From Kitasatospora phosalacinea (lineage in GTDB: Bacteria; Actinomycetota; Actinomycetes; Streptomycetales; Streptomycetaceae): a stretch of DNA of 64,000 nucleotides. Location: positions 10,287 to 74,286 of the forward strand of contig NZ_JNYE01000022.1 of the NCBI RefSeq assembly GCF_000717185.1. Reading direction: 5' to 3'. The notes beneath the pieces were generated by a model, which was not told where the DNA came from, ran no database searches, and saw nothing but the letters and a program-made list of their open reading frames with translations. Below, one piece after another: positions 23,995-31,993 of the stretch (the stretch's first letter is position 1; each line of letters opens with the position of its first letter). The translations under genes and the position numbers were made by a program.

Positions 23995-25032
23995 TCAGAC
24001 CCGGCGGATGGTGGAGATCGGCAGGGTGTCGACCTTCATCGTCTTCACCACGTCACCGGTGCGCGGCGCGTGCACCACCAGGCCGTTGCCGATGTACATG
24101 CCGACGTGGTGCCGGTCGCTGTAGTAGACGACCAGGTCGCCCGGCTGCGCGTTGTGCCAGTCGGTGCCCACGTTCACGCCGTAGCTGCCCTGCGACTGCG
24201 AGGTGCGCGGCAGCGAGACGCCCGCCTGCTTGTACGCCCACACCATCAGGCCCGAGCAGTCGAAGGTGCTCGACCCGGTGGCGCCCCAGACGTACGGCGA
24301 GCCCTGCTTGCCGAGCGCCGCCGCCACCGCGGTCGCCGCGTAGCCGCTGGCCTTCGGCAGGGTGGCCGGGTCGACCCGGGAGGCGCTGCGCGAGGCGCTG
24401 CCGCCGCTGCCCCGCAGGATCGCGGCCCGGTCCGCGGCGTTCAGCTTGGAGAGCAGCTTCTGCGCCTCGGCGAGCTTGCTGTTCACGTCGTTCTTGGCGT
24501 CGTTGAGCGCCTGGGTCTGGCTGTCCAGCTCGCTGAGGACCTGCGCGGCCTCCTGCTTCTGCTGGTCCAGGCGGCGCTGCTGGTCCTTGAGCGACTTCAG
24601 CGTGTCGGCCTGGGTGGTGGCGGCCTGGTCGAAGGAGGACGCCTTGGTGAGGTACTGGTCCGGGTCGGAGGAGAGCATCAGCTGCATCGACGGGTCGACG
24701 CCGCCCTGCCGGTACTGGTCGGCGGCCACCACCGAGAGCCCGGAGGCCAGCTCGGTCAGCTGCTCCTGGCCGCGGGCCACCTGGTCCTGGAGGTCGGCGG
24801 CCTGCTTGCGCAGCTGGTCGGCCCGCTCCTTGGCGCCGTTGTACTTCTCGGCCGCCTGCTCCTGCTCCTCCAGCAGCTTGTCGACCTGCGCCTTGACCTC
24901 GTCCTTGTTCGGCTGGGCCGGGGCGGCGTGCGCGCTGGCCTGGGCCGTCAGGGCGACCGCGGTCGCGGCGGCGGCGGTGAACACGGAGATCCGCGCACGG
25001 CTCGGCTGCTTGGGACGGCGGTGGGAGGCCAA
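23995..25032 (-). CDS. Secreted NlpC/P60 peptidoglycan hydrolase (paralogue 3)
   Basis: A 345-residue protein with signal peptide, coiled coil (about 35-205) and NlpC/P60 domain: Cys in TFDCSGLMVWAYK, His in RHHVGMYIGNG and His in VVHAPRTGD. TTG 25032 is chosen since AGAAGGAG lies 7 nt upstream and the resulting N-terminus (ASHRRPKQPSRARISVF) aligns with paralogue 2; GTG 25062 is an alternative. Leader RNA is short (about 60 nt from a TAGGGT -10-like box) and holds no riboswitch. A small hairpin GTCCGA-TTCG-TCGGAC at 23970-23985 may end it. Likely shares wall-remodelling function with its neighbours under different control. Confidence 0.9.
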   Translation of the reverse strand: MASHRRPKQPSRARISVFTAAAATAVALTAQASAHAAPAQPNKDEVKAQVDKLLEEQEQAAEKYNGAKERADQLRKQAADLQDQVARGQEQLTELASGLSVVAADQYRQGGVDPSMQLMLSSDPDQYLTKASSFDQAATTQADTLKSLKDQQRRLDQQKQEAAQVLSELDSQTQALNDAKNDVNSKLAEAQKLLSKLNAADRAAILRGSGGSASRSASRVDPATLPKASGYAATAVAAALGKQGSPYVWGATGSSTFDCSGLMVWAYKQAGVSLPRTSQSQGSYGVNVGTDWHNAQPGDLVVYYSDRHHVGMYIGNGLVVHAPRTGDVVKTMKVDTLPISTIRRV

Positions 25033-25218
25033 GGGGGTGCTCCTTCTTCCTGCTGGACTCACCCCAACGAGTGATAGTCCGGAATATAGGTTTGACGCCA
25101 GACCCTAGTGAAGTCCCCACCCCCGCGTCCACTCCCGGGGGGCTTCCGGTCCACCCCGCACGACGCCCTTCACCGGACCGTCACACGCCGGTCGCCCGTC
25201 CGCCCCCCTGACCGCACC

Positions 25219-26622
25219 TCAGCTGCGCGCCAGCCGGTTCAGCAGCAGCACCGAGGCCACCGGCCGGGCACCGGCCTTGCGCACCCCGTCCGCGACCTCC
25301 CGGTCCGCGGAGACCACCACCACCGGCCGCCCCTGCGGCTCGGCCCGCACCAGTCGGCGGATCAGCTCGTCCGCGGTCTCCCCGGTGCGGCTGAACCGCA
25401 CCCGCACCCCGCGCGGCGGCGCCATGATCACCGGGACGTCCAGGTCCTGGCCGTCGAACACGCAGGTCACCTCGGCCTGGGTCCGCTGGGCCAGCATCGC
25501 CAGGCCGCCCAGCAGCCTCATCCGCTGCTGCTCCAGCGGCAGTTGGGGGTAGCCGGTCTTGGTGACGTTGTAGCCGTCCACCACCAGGTGGACCTGCGGG
25601 AGGGCCAGCAGCTGGTCCAGCAGCGCCGGGTCGTCCTCGGCCAGGCCGCGCCGGGCCACGTCGTGCGGCGAGGCCGAAGCGGGCTCCACCGCCTCCACCA
25701 GGTCGGCCGGGCGCAGCGCCGTCACCGGCAGCGCCAGCTCCCGCTGCAGGCCCTGGGCCGACTGCAGCACGGTGTCCAGCAGCAGGCGCAGCCGCATGTC
25801 CTCCACGCTGCGGCCCTCGCGGGCGGTGCGCCGCCCGCTCTCCACCGTGGCCTCCAGCTCGGCGACCCGGTGCCGCAGCCGCCGGGCCTCGCCCTCGGCG
25901 GCGCTGCGCTCGGCGGCCGCGGTGGCCCGGGCCGCCTCCAGCTCCCCGAGCAGGCGGCGGCTCTCCGCCTGCGCCCGGCGGGTGTCCGCCTCCAGCGAGC
26001 GGACCTTCTTGCGCAGCGACTCCGCCTCCCGGCGGACGCCCTCGACCTCGGCCCGGTGCCGCTCCAGCTCGCCGCGGGCCGCGGCCCGGGCCTCCGCCAG
26101 CTCCTCCTGGAGCTTCCCGGCCAGCCGGGCGGCCTCGGCGGCGGCGCCCTCGGCGTCGACCCGCTCGGCCTCCTCCCCGGCCTCCTCCACCAGCCGGGCC
26201 CAGCCGGACGGGCGCACCAGGTAGGCGGCGGCCGCGACGTCCATCGGGTCGGCGGCGGCCGGAACGGTGCCCGCCTCCAGCGCCTGCACCAGGTCGGGCT
26301 GGCCCAGCCGCAGCCGCTCGGCTATCCGGACCCGGAACGCCGGGTCGGACTCCAGCGCGGCGGCCAGCGCGGTCCCCGCGTACTTGGCCCGCCGGGCGGG
26401 GGTGAACTTGGCGTACGGGCGCAGCGAGGCGGGCAGCTCGCCCGGCGCGATGCCGCCGAGCGCGTCCGAGGCGATGCCGACCACCCGGCGGCGCACGCCC
26501 TCGGGCAGGGGGCGGCCGGTCGCCTCCGGGCCGTCCTGCGCCTCCGGGCCGTCCTGCGCGTCGGGGGCCGGGGCGGGCGCGGTCCCGTCCGTGCCCGCGG
26601 GCGCGTTCGCTGCCTCCGCCAC
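25219..26622 (-). CDS. NYN-domain (YacP-like) putative ribonuclease with coiled coil
   Basis: Cytosolic protein of 467 residues. After a disordered start, residues ~40-145 are helical, ~150-270 form a strong coiled coil (Glu/Arg/Ala-rich) and ~325-467 are a YacP/NYN domain: HLVVDGYNVTKTGYPQL, VTCVFDGQDLDVP, VRVRFSRTGETADELI and VVVVSADREVADGVRKAG, which together supply the acidic PIN-like metal site. YacP relatives include the Bacillus ribosome-associated RNase Rae1, so RNA cleavage is the likely activity, with the coiled coil as an actinobacterial addition. ATG 26622 is used. It lies downstream of a zinc-ribbon gene across a strong terminator. Confidence 0.85.
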   Translation of the reverse strand: MAEAANAPAGTDGTAPAPAPDAQDGPEAQDGPEATGRPLPEGVRRRVVGIASDALGGIAPGELPASLRPYAKFTPARRAKYAGTALAAALESDPAFRVRIAERLRLGQPDLVQALEAGTVPAAADPMDVAAAAYLVRPSGWARLVEEAGEEAERVDAEGAAAEAARLAGKLQEELAEARAAARGELERHRAEVEGVRREAESLRKKVRSLEADTRRAQAESRRLLGELEAARATAAAERSAAEGEARRLRHRVAELEATVESGRRTAREGRSVEDMRLRLLLDTVLQSAQGLQRELALPVTALRPADLVEAVEPASASPHDVARRGLAEDDPALLDQLLALPQVHLVVDGYNVTKTGYPQLPLEQQRMRLLGGLAMLAQRTQAEVTCVFDGQDLDVPVIMAPPRGVRVRFSRTGETADELIRRLVRAEPQGRPVVVVSADREVADGVRKAGARPVASVLLLNRLARS

Positions 26623-26747
26623 TGTCCTCGGCTCCGATCCTGGTCCGGGCGGGGCCCTCCCGGCGGGTGCCGGGCGGGGCGCTGGGTCCGCCGCTGCTGC
26701 AATTGTCCCGTCTACCGTGCCGCACCGACAGCACCCCGCCGACGAGT

Positions 26748-26790
26748 CCGCCCCGCGTCCCCGTCCGGGCCGGACGGGGACGCGGGGCGG
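26748..26790 (-). terminator. Perfect 20-bp hairpin terminator
   Basis: Arms 26748-26767 and 26771-26790 pair without mismatch around a 3-nt loop, 12 nt past the stop of the zinc-ribbon gene. It should separate that gene from the NYN gene downstream. Confidence 0.85.
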
Positions 26791-26802
26791 TCGGGTGCTG
26801 CC

Positions 26803-27069
26803 TCAGCCCTGCGGGGCGTCGCCCTCCGCGGGCTCCTCGGCGCCCGGACGGGCCACCAGCTCGACCTGGTCGACGGCGTTGCACCAGCGGCAGCGCACCG
26901 ACTCGATGGTCTCGGACAGCACCTGGGTCTCCTCGACCTTGGACTCGCCGGAGAGGTCGAAGTGCAGGAAGTCGGTCACCCGGGACGAACGGGTGACGTC
27001 GAACCGGGTCAGGTTGCCGCACAGGGTGCAGCGCCAGCGGGTCTCGGCGGTCGGCGCGGCAATGCTCAT
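26803..27069 (-). CDS. Small zinc-ribbon-like protein
   Basis: Protein of 88 residues with two CxxC knuckles, RCTLCGN (about 13-19) and RCRWCNA (about 59-65), 45 residues apart, as in zinc-ribbon folds that bind nucleic acid or act as adaptors. The middle has LHFDLSGESKVEETQVLSE, and the tail is acidic. A GAGGGACC sequence precedes ATG 27069. It is a one-gene unit, divergent from the rhomboid gene and bounded downstream by a 20-bp hairpin. Conserved in Streptomyces as far as I recall, function unknown. Confidence 0.75.
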   Translation of the reverse strand: MSIAAPTAETRWRCTLCGNLTRFDVTRSSRVTDFLHFDLSGESKVEETQVLSETIESVRCRWCNAVDQVELVARPGAEEPAEGDAPQG

Positions 27070-27220
27070 CAGTGTGGTCCCTCTCGGCTGGTCCCGGTTC
27101 CGGGCCTCCAGCCTATTGCCTGTCGGTGGACGGCCGGATCACCGGTCCACAGCCCGGACGCTCACCCGGCCGGAGCAGCGCCCGGTGTCGCGGGTGCGCC
27201 CCCGAGGAATGCTGACCGGC

Positions 27221-28024
27221 ATGGTGCTCTCCGCCCCCGCCCGGGCCGGTTCGCCGGCGGCCGAGCGGGCCGCCGGCACCCCGGTCGCCACGTACCTGCT
27301 GATCGCCCTGGCCGCACTGGTCATGCTGACCGGCCCGGCCGGCCTGAACCCGCTGTACGGCAGCGGCGACGCCCGCGCCTGCGCCGAGCAGCGCTACGAG
27401 CACCGCTGGGGCGCCGTCCCGACCGAGCTGCTGGGCGGCCGCCCCCTGACGGCCGCCCAGCTGTCGGCGCTCCCCCCAGCGGCGCCCGGCTGCGTGCTTC
27501 CGGCCACTCCCGGCAAGATCCCCGAACTCTCGGTGCTGACCGCGCTGTTCGTCCACGCGGGCTGGCTGCACCTGATCGGCAACCTGCTGTTCCTGTTCGT
27601 CTTCGGCCCCGCCGTGGAGGCCCGGCTGGGCCGGGTCCGCTTCCTGGTCGGCTACCTGGCGATCGGCTGCCTGGCCACGTACGGCTACGCGCTGGCCGAG
27701 GCGGGCACCCCGGACGCGGTGCGGGCGCTGGTCGGCGCGTCCGGTGCGATCGCCGGGGTGCTGGGCGCGTTCCTGCGGCTGCACCCGAGGGCCCGGGTGA
27801 CCGCGCTGGTGCCGCTGCTGCTGTTCCTGCCGCTGCGCTTCCCGGCCTGGCTGGTGCTCGGCCTGTGGTTCGTCCTGCAGTTCTGGTCGGTCACCTCCGG
27901 GGGCGACGGGGTGGCCTACCTGGTGCACGTGATCGGCTTCGTGACGGGCTGGTTGTTCGCGTGGGCCGCCCGTCCGGCGGGCGATACCCTGGGCGCACCT
28001 TCTCGAACGGGAGTTGCCCAGTGA
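27221..28024 (+). CDS. Rhomboid-family intramembrane serine protease
   Basis: Polytopic protein of 267 residues predicted to cut membrane-spanning helices of substrate proteins. Six to seven hydrophobic segments are visible. Catalytic features: HLIGNLLFLFVFG (His/Asn of the oxyanion region), GASGAIAGVLG with the nucleophile Ser, and LVHVIGF with the paired His. A long loop after the first helix (about 45-100, with two Cys) faces outside. ATG 27221 has GAGGA about 12 nt upstream; ATG 27209 overlaps that site and is less likely. The stop overlaps the Lrp-type gene by 4 bp (GTGA). Substrates unknown. Confidence 0.88.
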   Translation: MVLSAPARAGSPAAERAAGTPVATYLLIALAALVMLTGPAGLNPLYGSGDARACAEQRYEHRWGAVPTELLGGRPLTAAQLSALPPAAPGCVLPATPGKIPELSVLTALFVHAGWLHLIGNLLFLFVFGPAVEARLGRVRFLVGYLAIGCLATYGYALAEAGTPDAVRALVGASGAIAGVLGAFLRLHPRARVTALVPLLLFLPLRFPAWLVLGLWFVLQFWSVTSGGDGVAYLVHVIGFVTGWLFAWAARPAGDTLGAPSRTGVAQ

Positions 28025-28302
28025 TCACCGCGATCGTCCTCATCAGCACCGACGTCGACCGGATCCCCGAGATCGCCGAGGCGATCGCCGCCATCGAGGG
28101 CGTCAGCGAGGTCTACTCCGTCACCGGCACCTACGACCTGGTCGCGATGGTCCGGGTCCGGAGCCACGAGGACCTGGCCGAGGTGATCCCCGGCCGCCTG
28201 AACAAGGTCCCGGGCGTCACCGACACCGAGACCCACATCGCCTTCCGCACCTACTCCCAGCACGACCTGGAGGCCGCGTTCTCGCTCGGCCTGGACGGCT
28301 GA
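28021..28302 (+). CDS. Stand-alone Lrp/AsnC ligand-binding (RAM) domain protein
   Basis: Protein of 93 residues with only the RAM (alpha-beta sandwich) half of Lrp/AsnC regulators: ITAIVLISTDVDRIPEIAEA, GVSEVYSVTGTYDLVAMVRV and THIAFRTYSQHDLEAAFSLG. There is no helix-turn-helix, so it cannot bind DNA alone; such stand-alone domains form oligomers that bind amino acids and may modulate full-length Lrp proteins. A full Lrp/AsnC gene is present in the window at 48343-48804. GTG 28021 overlaps the rhomboid stop. The gene ends 3 bp before the convergent aminotransferase gene. Confidence 0.88.
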   Translation: MITAIVLISTDVDRIPEIAEAIAAIEGVSEVYSVTGTYDLVAMVRVRSHEDLAEVIPGRLNKVPGVTDTETHIAFRTYSQHDLEAAFSLGLDG

Positions 28303-28305
28303 GCC

Positions 28306-29670
28306 TCAGCGCTGCTGCTGGGTGTCGACGACGCAGCGGCCGCCCTCGTTGCGGTAGGTCCACTTCGCGCCGTCGCTGACCAGCTCGCCCACCGCGGTCA
28401 GGAACCGGTCCAGGTGCTCGACCGGGGTCCCGGCGCCGAAGCTGACCCGGATCGCGTTCAGGCTGCGCTCCCCCGGCAGCGACGGCTCCGGCGCCCCGCA
28501 CTGGCTGGGAGCGGCCTCCTCGCCGCCGAGCAGGGTCCGCACCAGCGGGTGCGCGCAGAACAGCCCGTCCCGGACGCCGATGCCGTACTCGGCGGACAGC
28601 GCGGCCGAGAAGTGCGAGCTGTTCCAGCCGCGCACCACGAAGGACACCACGCCGACCCGGTCGGAACCCTCGCCGAACAGGCTCAGCACCCGCACCTCGG
28701 GGATCGCCGCCAGGCCCTCGGTCAGCTTCGCCACCAGCGCCCGCTCCCGGGCCTCCAGCGCCTCGAAGCCCGCCTCGTCCAACGCCCGGCAGGCCGAGGC
28801 GATCGCGTAGGCGCCGATCACGTTCGGCGAACCGGCCTCGTGCCGCGCCGGGCCGCTGTGCCACTCCACCGCCACCGAGCCGTCCAGCTCGCGGGCCACC
28901 GTCCGGCTCGCCCCGCCGCCGGCCAGGTACGGCTCCGCCGCGTCCAGCCAGTCCGAGCGGCCCGCCAGCACGCCCGCGCCGAACGGCGCGTACAGCTTGT
29001 GACCGGAGAAGGCCACCCAGTCGACGCCCAACTCCCGCACCGAGACCCGGTGGTGCGGCGCCAGCTGGGCCGCGTCCAGCACCACCCGGGCGCCGTGGCG
29101 GTGCGCGACCGCGGTCAGCTCCTTGACCGGCCACAGCTCGCCGGTCACGTTCGACGCGCCGGTCACGCAGAACAGCTTCGGGCCCTCGGCCGCGCCCAGC
29201 AGCGCCTCCTCCAGCGCCGACACCGCCTCCGCGTGCGAACGCGGCGCCCGCAGGTAGCTGACCGTCAGGCCCTCGCGGCGCCACGGCAGCAGCGAGGCGT
29301 GGTGCTCGGTCTCGAACGCGAACACCTCGGTCCCGGCCGGGAGCGCCCCCGCCAGCAGGTTCAGCGAGTCGGTGGTCGCCCGGGTGAACACCACCTGGTC
29401 GCCGTCCCGCAGGTCCAGGAACTCGGCGACGGTCCGCCGGCTCTGCTCGAACAGGTCGGTCGACAGCTGCGACAGGTACCCGGCCCCGCGGTGCACCGAC
29501 CCGTAGTACGGCGCGTACGCCGCGACGTCGTCCCACACCCGCTTCAGCGCCGGGGCGCTCGCCGCGTAGTCCAGCGCCGCGTACCCGACCTTCTCGCCGG
29601 ACGCCAGCGGAACCTCGACGTCCCCGCCCAGCACCGCCAGCGGCTCGCAGATCTCGGTGTTCACGGACAT
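28306..29670 (-). CDS. Class V aminotransferase (cysteine-desulfurase/kynureninase-like), SAM-IV riboswitch-controlled
   Basis: PLP enzyme of 454 residues. The cofactor lysine is in FSGHKLYAPFGAG; upstream are VFTRATTDSLNLLAG (phosphate cup), ETEHHASLLPWRR and VVLDAAQLAPHHRV (Asp to PLP nitrogen). An insertion with two Cys-containing parts (GLFCAHPLVRTLLGG, SQCGAPEPS) lies at about 365-400, and the C-terminus has another Cys (GRCVVD). The SAM-IV riboswitch in front implies a step in sulfur amino acid or methyl metabolism, such as sulfur transfer or methionine recycling. ATG 29670 has GGAGGAG 7 nt upstream inside a sequestering hairpin. Precise reaction unknown. Confidence 0.85.
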   Translation of the reverse strand: MSVNTEICEPLAVLGGDVEVPLASGEKVGYAALDYAASAPALKRVWDDVAAYAPYYGSVHRGAGYLSQLSTDLFEQSRRTVAEFLDLRDGDQVVFTRATTDSLNLLAGALPAGTEVFAFETEHHASLLPWRREGLTVSYLRAPRSHAEAVSALEEALLGAAEGPKLFCVTGASNVTGELWPVKELTAVAHRHGARVVLDAAQLAPHHRVSVRELGVDWVAFSGHKLYAPFGAGVLAGRSDWLDAAEPYLAGGGASRTVARELDGSVAVEWHSGPARHEAGSPNVIGAYAIASACRALDEAGFEALEARERALVAKLTEGLAAIPEVRVLSLFGEGSDRVGVVSFVVRGWNSSHFSAALSAEYGIGVRDGLFCAHPLVRTLLGGEEAAPSQCGAPEPSLPGERSLNAIRVSFGAGTPVEHLDRFLTAVGELVSDGAKWTYRNEGGRCVVDTQQQR

Positions 29671-29715
29671 GGGTGCACTCCTCCACGGGGTCAGGACCCC
29701 GGAGGCAGTACACCC
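29671..29715 (-). promoter_or_regulatory. Ribosome-site-sequestering hairpin (riboswitch expression platform)
   Basis: On the minus strand GGGTGTACTGCCTCC (29701-29715) can pair with GGAGGAGTGCACCC (29671-29684), hiding the ribosome site directly before ATG 29670. An inner GGGGTC/GACCCC hairpin caps it. This suggests that the upstream aptamer acts on translation initiation. Confidence 0.7.
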
Positions 29716-29717
29716 GG

Positions 29718-29838
29718 AAGTCCGCGCTTGCCACGCGGACTTGTCGCCACGCAGCCCGGTCCTCACCCAGGGCACCCCGCCACGGACGGAGGGTTGCCGG
29801 ACAGCGAGCTGGGGCTTCGCGCTGTCACTCATGACCTG
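29718..29838 (-). promoter_or_regulatory. SAM-IV riboswitch
   Basis: Read on the minus strand the element shows P1 strand GGTCATGAGTG (29826-29836), P2 CAGC...GCTG, the block CCGGCAACCCTCC, GGCGGGGTGCCC, GGGTGA and closing GACC (29758-29761), then a 9-bp 3' hairpin AAGTCCGCG/CGCGGACTT (29718-29742). This is the SAM-I-like core in the actinobacterial SAM-IV arrangement. It should sense S-adenosylmethionine and lower expression of the aminotransferase gene when SAM is plentiful. Confidence 0.88.
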
Positions 29839-29844
29839 GCGAAG

Positions 29845-29872
29845 ACACTACACGAACCCCGCCCCGTCCCAA
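29845..29872 (-). promoter_or_regulatory. Probable promoter of the SAM-IV transcript
   Basis: TTGGGA (29867-29872) and TAGTGT (29845-29850) on the minus strand are separated by 16 nt. Initiation about 7 nt downstream would start the RNA right at the first riboswitch helix, which supports both calls. Confidence 0.6.
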
Positions 29873-29903
29873 CACCCGTCCACATGCCGAGAGCGCCCAG
29901 CCC

Positions 29904-30064
29904 CGTCAGGGGCTCGGGGAACGGCGAGTCCGAGCTGCTGGCGGCCGGAGCCCACCGATGCGTCCGTGCTGCTTCGGGCCGTACTAACGGAACCCGAAGC
30001 CACCGCACGCACCGGCAGTGCACCGCCAGCAGCCCCGAGCCCGCCGTTCCCCGGGCCCCTGACG
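29904..30064. repeat. Structured inverted repeat, GGGGAAC-core family, copy B
   Basis: Arms 29904-29926 and 30042-30064 pair over 23 positions with a single G-T exception. Within the 115-nt loop are a 10-bp stem (29935-29944 with 30023-30032) and a hairpin (29971-29978 with 29993-30000, with an inner CCGT/ACGG). The arm core GGGGCTCGGGGAACGGCG is close to that of copy A. It lies downstream of trpD on the minus strand and may end it, but the nested structure is far larger than a terminator needs. No open frame of interest is inside. Confidence 0.9.
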
Positions 30065-30069
30065 TGCCC

Positions 30070-31143
30070 TCAGGCTTGCGTGGTCTCCGCCCAGCGCTTC
30101 AGCAGCTCCCCCGCCGCGCCGGAGTCGATCGCCGCCGCCGTCCGCACCATCGCGGCCGCGATCTGCCCGGTGAGCGGCGCGTCCGTCAGCTCCAGCGCGA
30201 CCAGCGCGGCCGCGCTGTTGAGCAGGACGGCGTCCCGCACCGGCCCGCGCTCACCGCCCAGCACCCGGCGGGCGACCTCCGCGTTGTACTCGGGGTCGGC
30301 GCCGCGCAGCGCCTCGATGCCGACCAGGTCGATGCCGACCTCGCGCGGGTCGAACCGGGTCTCGGTGACCTCGCCGTCGCGGATGACCCACACGTGCGAG
30401 GTGGTGGTGACGGTCAGCTCGTCGAGCCCGTCGTCGCCGCGGAAGACCAGGCCCTGCGCGCCGCGCCGGGCCAGGACGCCGGCGATCAGCCCGGCGAGGC
30501 GGGTGTCGAAGCAGCCGATGGCGTGCGAGGTGACCTTGGCCGGGTTGGTGAGCGGGCCGAGGATGTTGAAGACCGTGGGGACGGCCAGCTCGGCGCGCGC
30601 CTGGGCGGTGTGGCGCATCGCGGGGTGGAACTTCGCGGCGAAGCAGAAGGTCAGGCCGACCTCCTCGGCCACCGCCGCGACCCGTTCCGCGGAGAGCTCC
30701 AGGTTGACCCCGAGCCGGCCGAGCACGTCCGAGGAGCCGGAGGCCGAGGAGGAGGCCCGGTTGCCGTGCTTGACGACCTTCGCCCCGGCCGCGGCGGCGA
30801 CCACCGCAGACATGGTGGAGATGTTGACGGTCTTGGCCCGGTCGCCGCCGGTGCCGACGATGTCGACCGCCGGGCCGGGGATGTCCAGCGGCAGGGCGTG
30901 CGCGTACATCGTCTCGACCAGGCCGGCGATCTCCTCGACGGTCTCGCCCTTGCCGCGCATGGCGACCAGGAACCCGGCGACCTGGACGGGGCTGGCCTCG
31001 CCGCTCATGATCCGGTCCATCGCCCAGGCGGTGTCCGCCTGGGCGAGGTCGTTGCCCTGCAGCAGCGAGCTCAGCAGGTCCGGCCAGGTGCGGACCACCT
31101 GCGCGGGGTCGCTACCGCCGTTCGCAGAGTGCGCGTTCACCAT
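30070..31143 (-). CDS. trpD: Anthranilate phosphoribosyltransferase
   Basis: Adds phosphoribosyl from PRPP to anthranilate, the second step specific to tryptophan synthesis. The 357 residues include the helical anthranilate domain ([21 protein letters not shown]), the PRPP loop [20 protein letters not shown], the [17 protein letters not shown] motif with the glycine-rich site and the conserved [12 protein letters not shown]. Length is normal. It is not next to other trp genes but close to the cytochrome genes, as in mycobacteria (Rv2192c). ATG 31143 with GGAG upstream is used. Transcription is likely ended by repeat copy B. Confidence 0.95.
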   Translation of the reverse strand: MVNAHSANGGSDPAQVVRTWPDLLSSLLQGNDLAQADTAWAMDRIMSGEASPVQVAGFLVAMRGKGETVEEIAGLVETMYAHALPLDIPGPAVDIVGTGGDRAKTVNISTMSAVVAAAAGAKVVKHGNRASSSASGSSDVLGRLGVNLELSAERVAAVAEEVGLTFCFAAKFHPAMRHTAQARAELAVPTVFNILGPLTNPAKVTSHAIGCFDTRLAGLIAGVLARRGAQGLVFRGDDGLDELTVTTTSHVWVIRDGEVTETRFDPREVGIDLVGIEALRGADPEYNAEVARRVLGGERGPVRDAVLLNSAAALVALELTDAPLTGQIAAAMVRTAAAIDSGAAGELLKRWAETTQA

Positions 31144-31202
31144 GGCCGACTCCAGCTCTCGTCTACGTCCCAGAGGAATGGACGTCAGCCTATCGAGCGA
31201 GC

Positions 31203-31231
31203 GGGGACGGCCGCCCGGGGTTGCCGTCCCC
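31203..31231 (-). terminator. Hairpin after the receiver-like gene
   Basis: Nine-base-pair stem GGGGACGGC (31203-31211) with GCCGTCCCC (31223-31231), loop of 11 nt, 32 nt past the stop of the upstream gene (31264) and before the trpD start. Confidence 0.55.
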
Positions 31232-31263
31232 TTCTCTCCAGTTGAGACGCGGCGGTGGGACGG

Positions 31264-31689
31264 TCAGCGCCCCGCGGGCGCCCGCCGGGCCAGCCGGGCC
31301 CGCAGCAGCGCGGTCGCGGCGTCGGCGAGCGCGACCGGGTCGACGGGGTGCGAGATGGCGGCGTCGGCCCGGCTCCAGGCGGCGAGCCAGGAGTCCTGCG
31401 GGCGGCCGATCACGACCAGGACCGGCGGGCAGCCGTAGATCTCGTCCTTCAGCTGCCGGGTCAGCCCGAGCCCGCCGACGGGGGCGGCCTCGCCGTCCAG
31501 CACGCACAGGTCGATCCCGCCCTTCTCCAGGGCGCGCAGCACCGCGGGCGCGGTGGCGCACTCCAGGTAGTCGAGGGCGGGGACGTCCGCGGCGGGCCGC
31601 CTGCCGAGGGCGAGGGTCACCTGCTCACGGGTGTTGCGGTCGTCGCTGTAGACGAGAACGGTGAGCGTCTCGTCGGAGTGCTGCGCCAT
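31264..31689 (-). CDS. Stand-alone receiver-like protein with atypical active site
   Basis: Protein of 141 residues built as a CheY-like receiver: LTVLVYSDDRNTREQV holds the acidic pair, and IDLCVLDGEAAP the candidate phosphoacceptor Asp. The otherwise invariant lysine near the end of strand 5 is missing; the segment reads AAISHPVDPVALADA. No output domain exists. It lies 304 bp from and divergent to ctaE and upstream of trpD, and the same type of gene is, as I recall, conserved beside the cytochrome bcc genes in Streptomyces. It may act as a phosphorylation-independent adaptor. Family call fairly sure, function open. Confidence 0.7.
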   Translation of the reverse strand: MAQHSDETLTVLVYSDDRNTREQVTLALGRRPAADVPALDYLECATAPAVLRALEKGGIDLCVLDGEAAPVGGLGLTRQLKDEIYGCPPVLVVIGRPQDSWLAAWSRADAAISHPVDPVALADAATALLRARLARRAPAGR

Positions 31690-31993
31690 GGCCCCTGCTT
31701 CCTGGTGCTCGTCCTCTTATATGTGTGCCCACGCCGGGCGGCCCCGACCGAACGGCCCAGTGTGACCCGGGCCACGTCCTTGGACGGATGCTACTCCCGC
31801 GGGCCCGTCCTGCGGAGACCCCGACGCGATCTCGCTCAAGCCGCCGCGCCCTGGACTCACCCCGGCGGCCCAGCGCGCTCACCCGTCCGAACAACCGTCA
31901 GAAAACGGGCGGTGCGCGAGGCGGGCATACCTCACGCACCGGACACTCCGAGGGAGACCCCCCGGCGTGAAGACGGAATAAGGGACCGACATA
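31690..31993. promoter_or_regulatory. Divergent promoter region of receiver gene and ctaE
   Basis: A 304-bp stretch with no credible gene. On the minus strand CATATAAG (about 31711-31718) could be the -10 of the receiver gene. On the ctaE side the sequence AAGGGACC 8-10 nt before ATG 31994 serves as a weak ribosome site. No strong palindrome was found. Confidence 0.4.

Noticed and set aside
25108..28302. Open frame of 1064 codons across the NYN gene, zinc-ribbon gene and Lrp-type gene
   Set aside because: Composed of antisense and out-of-frame segments; only its last 93 codons are the real Lrp-type gene.
29671..29832. Extended N-terminus of the aminotransferase from 29832
   Set aside because: The extension would be translated from the SAM-IV aptamer; ATG 29670 has a strong ribosome site.
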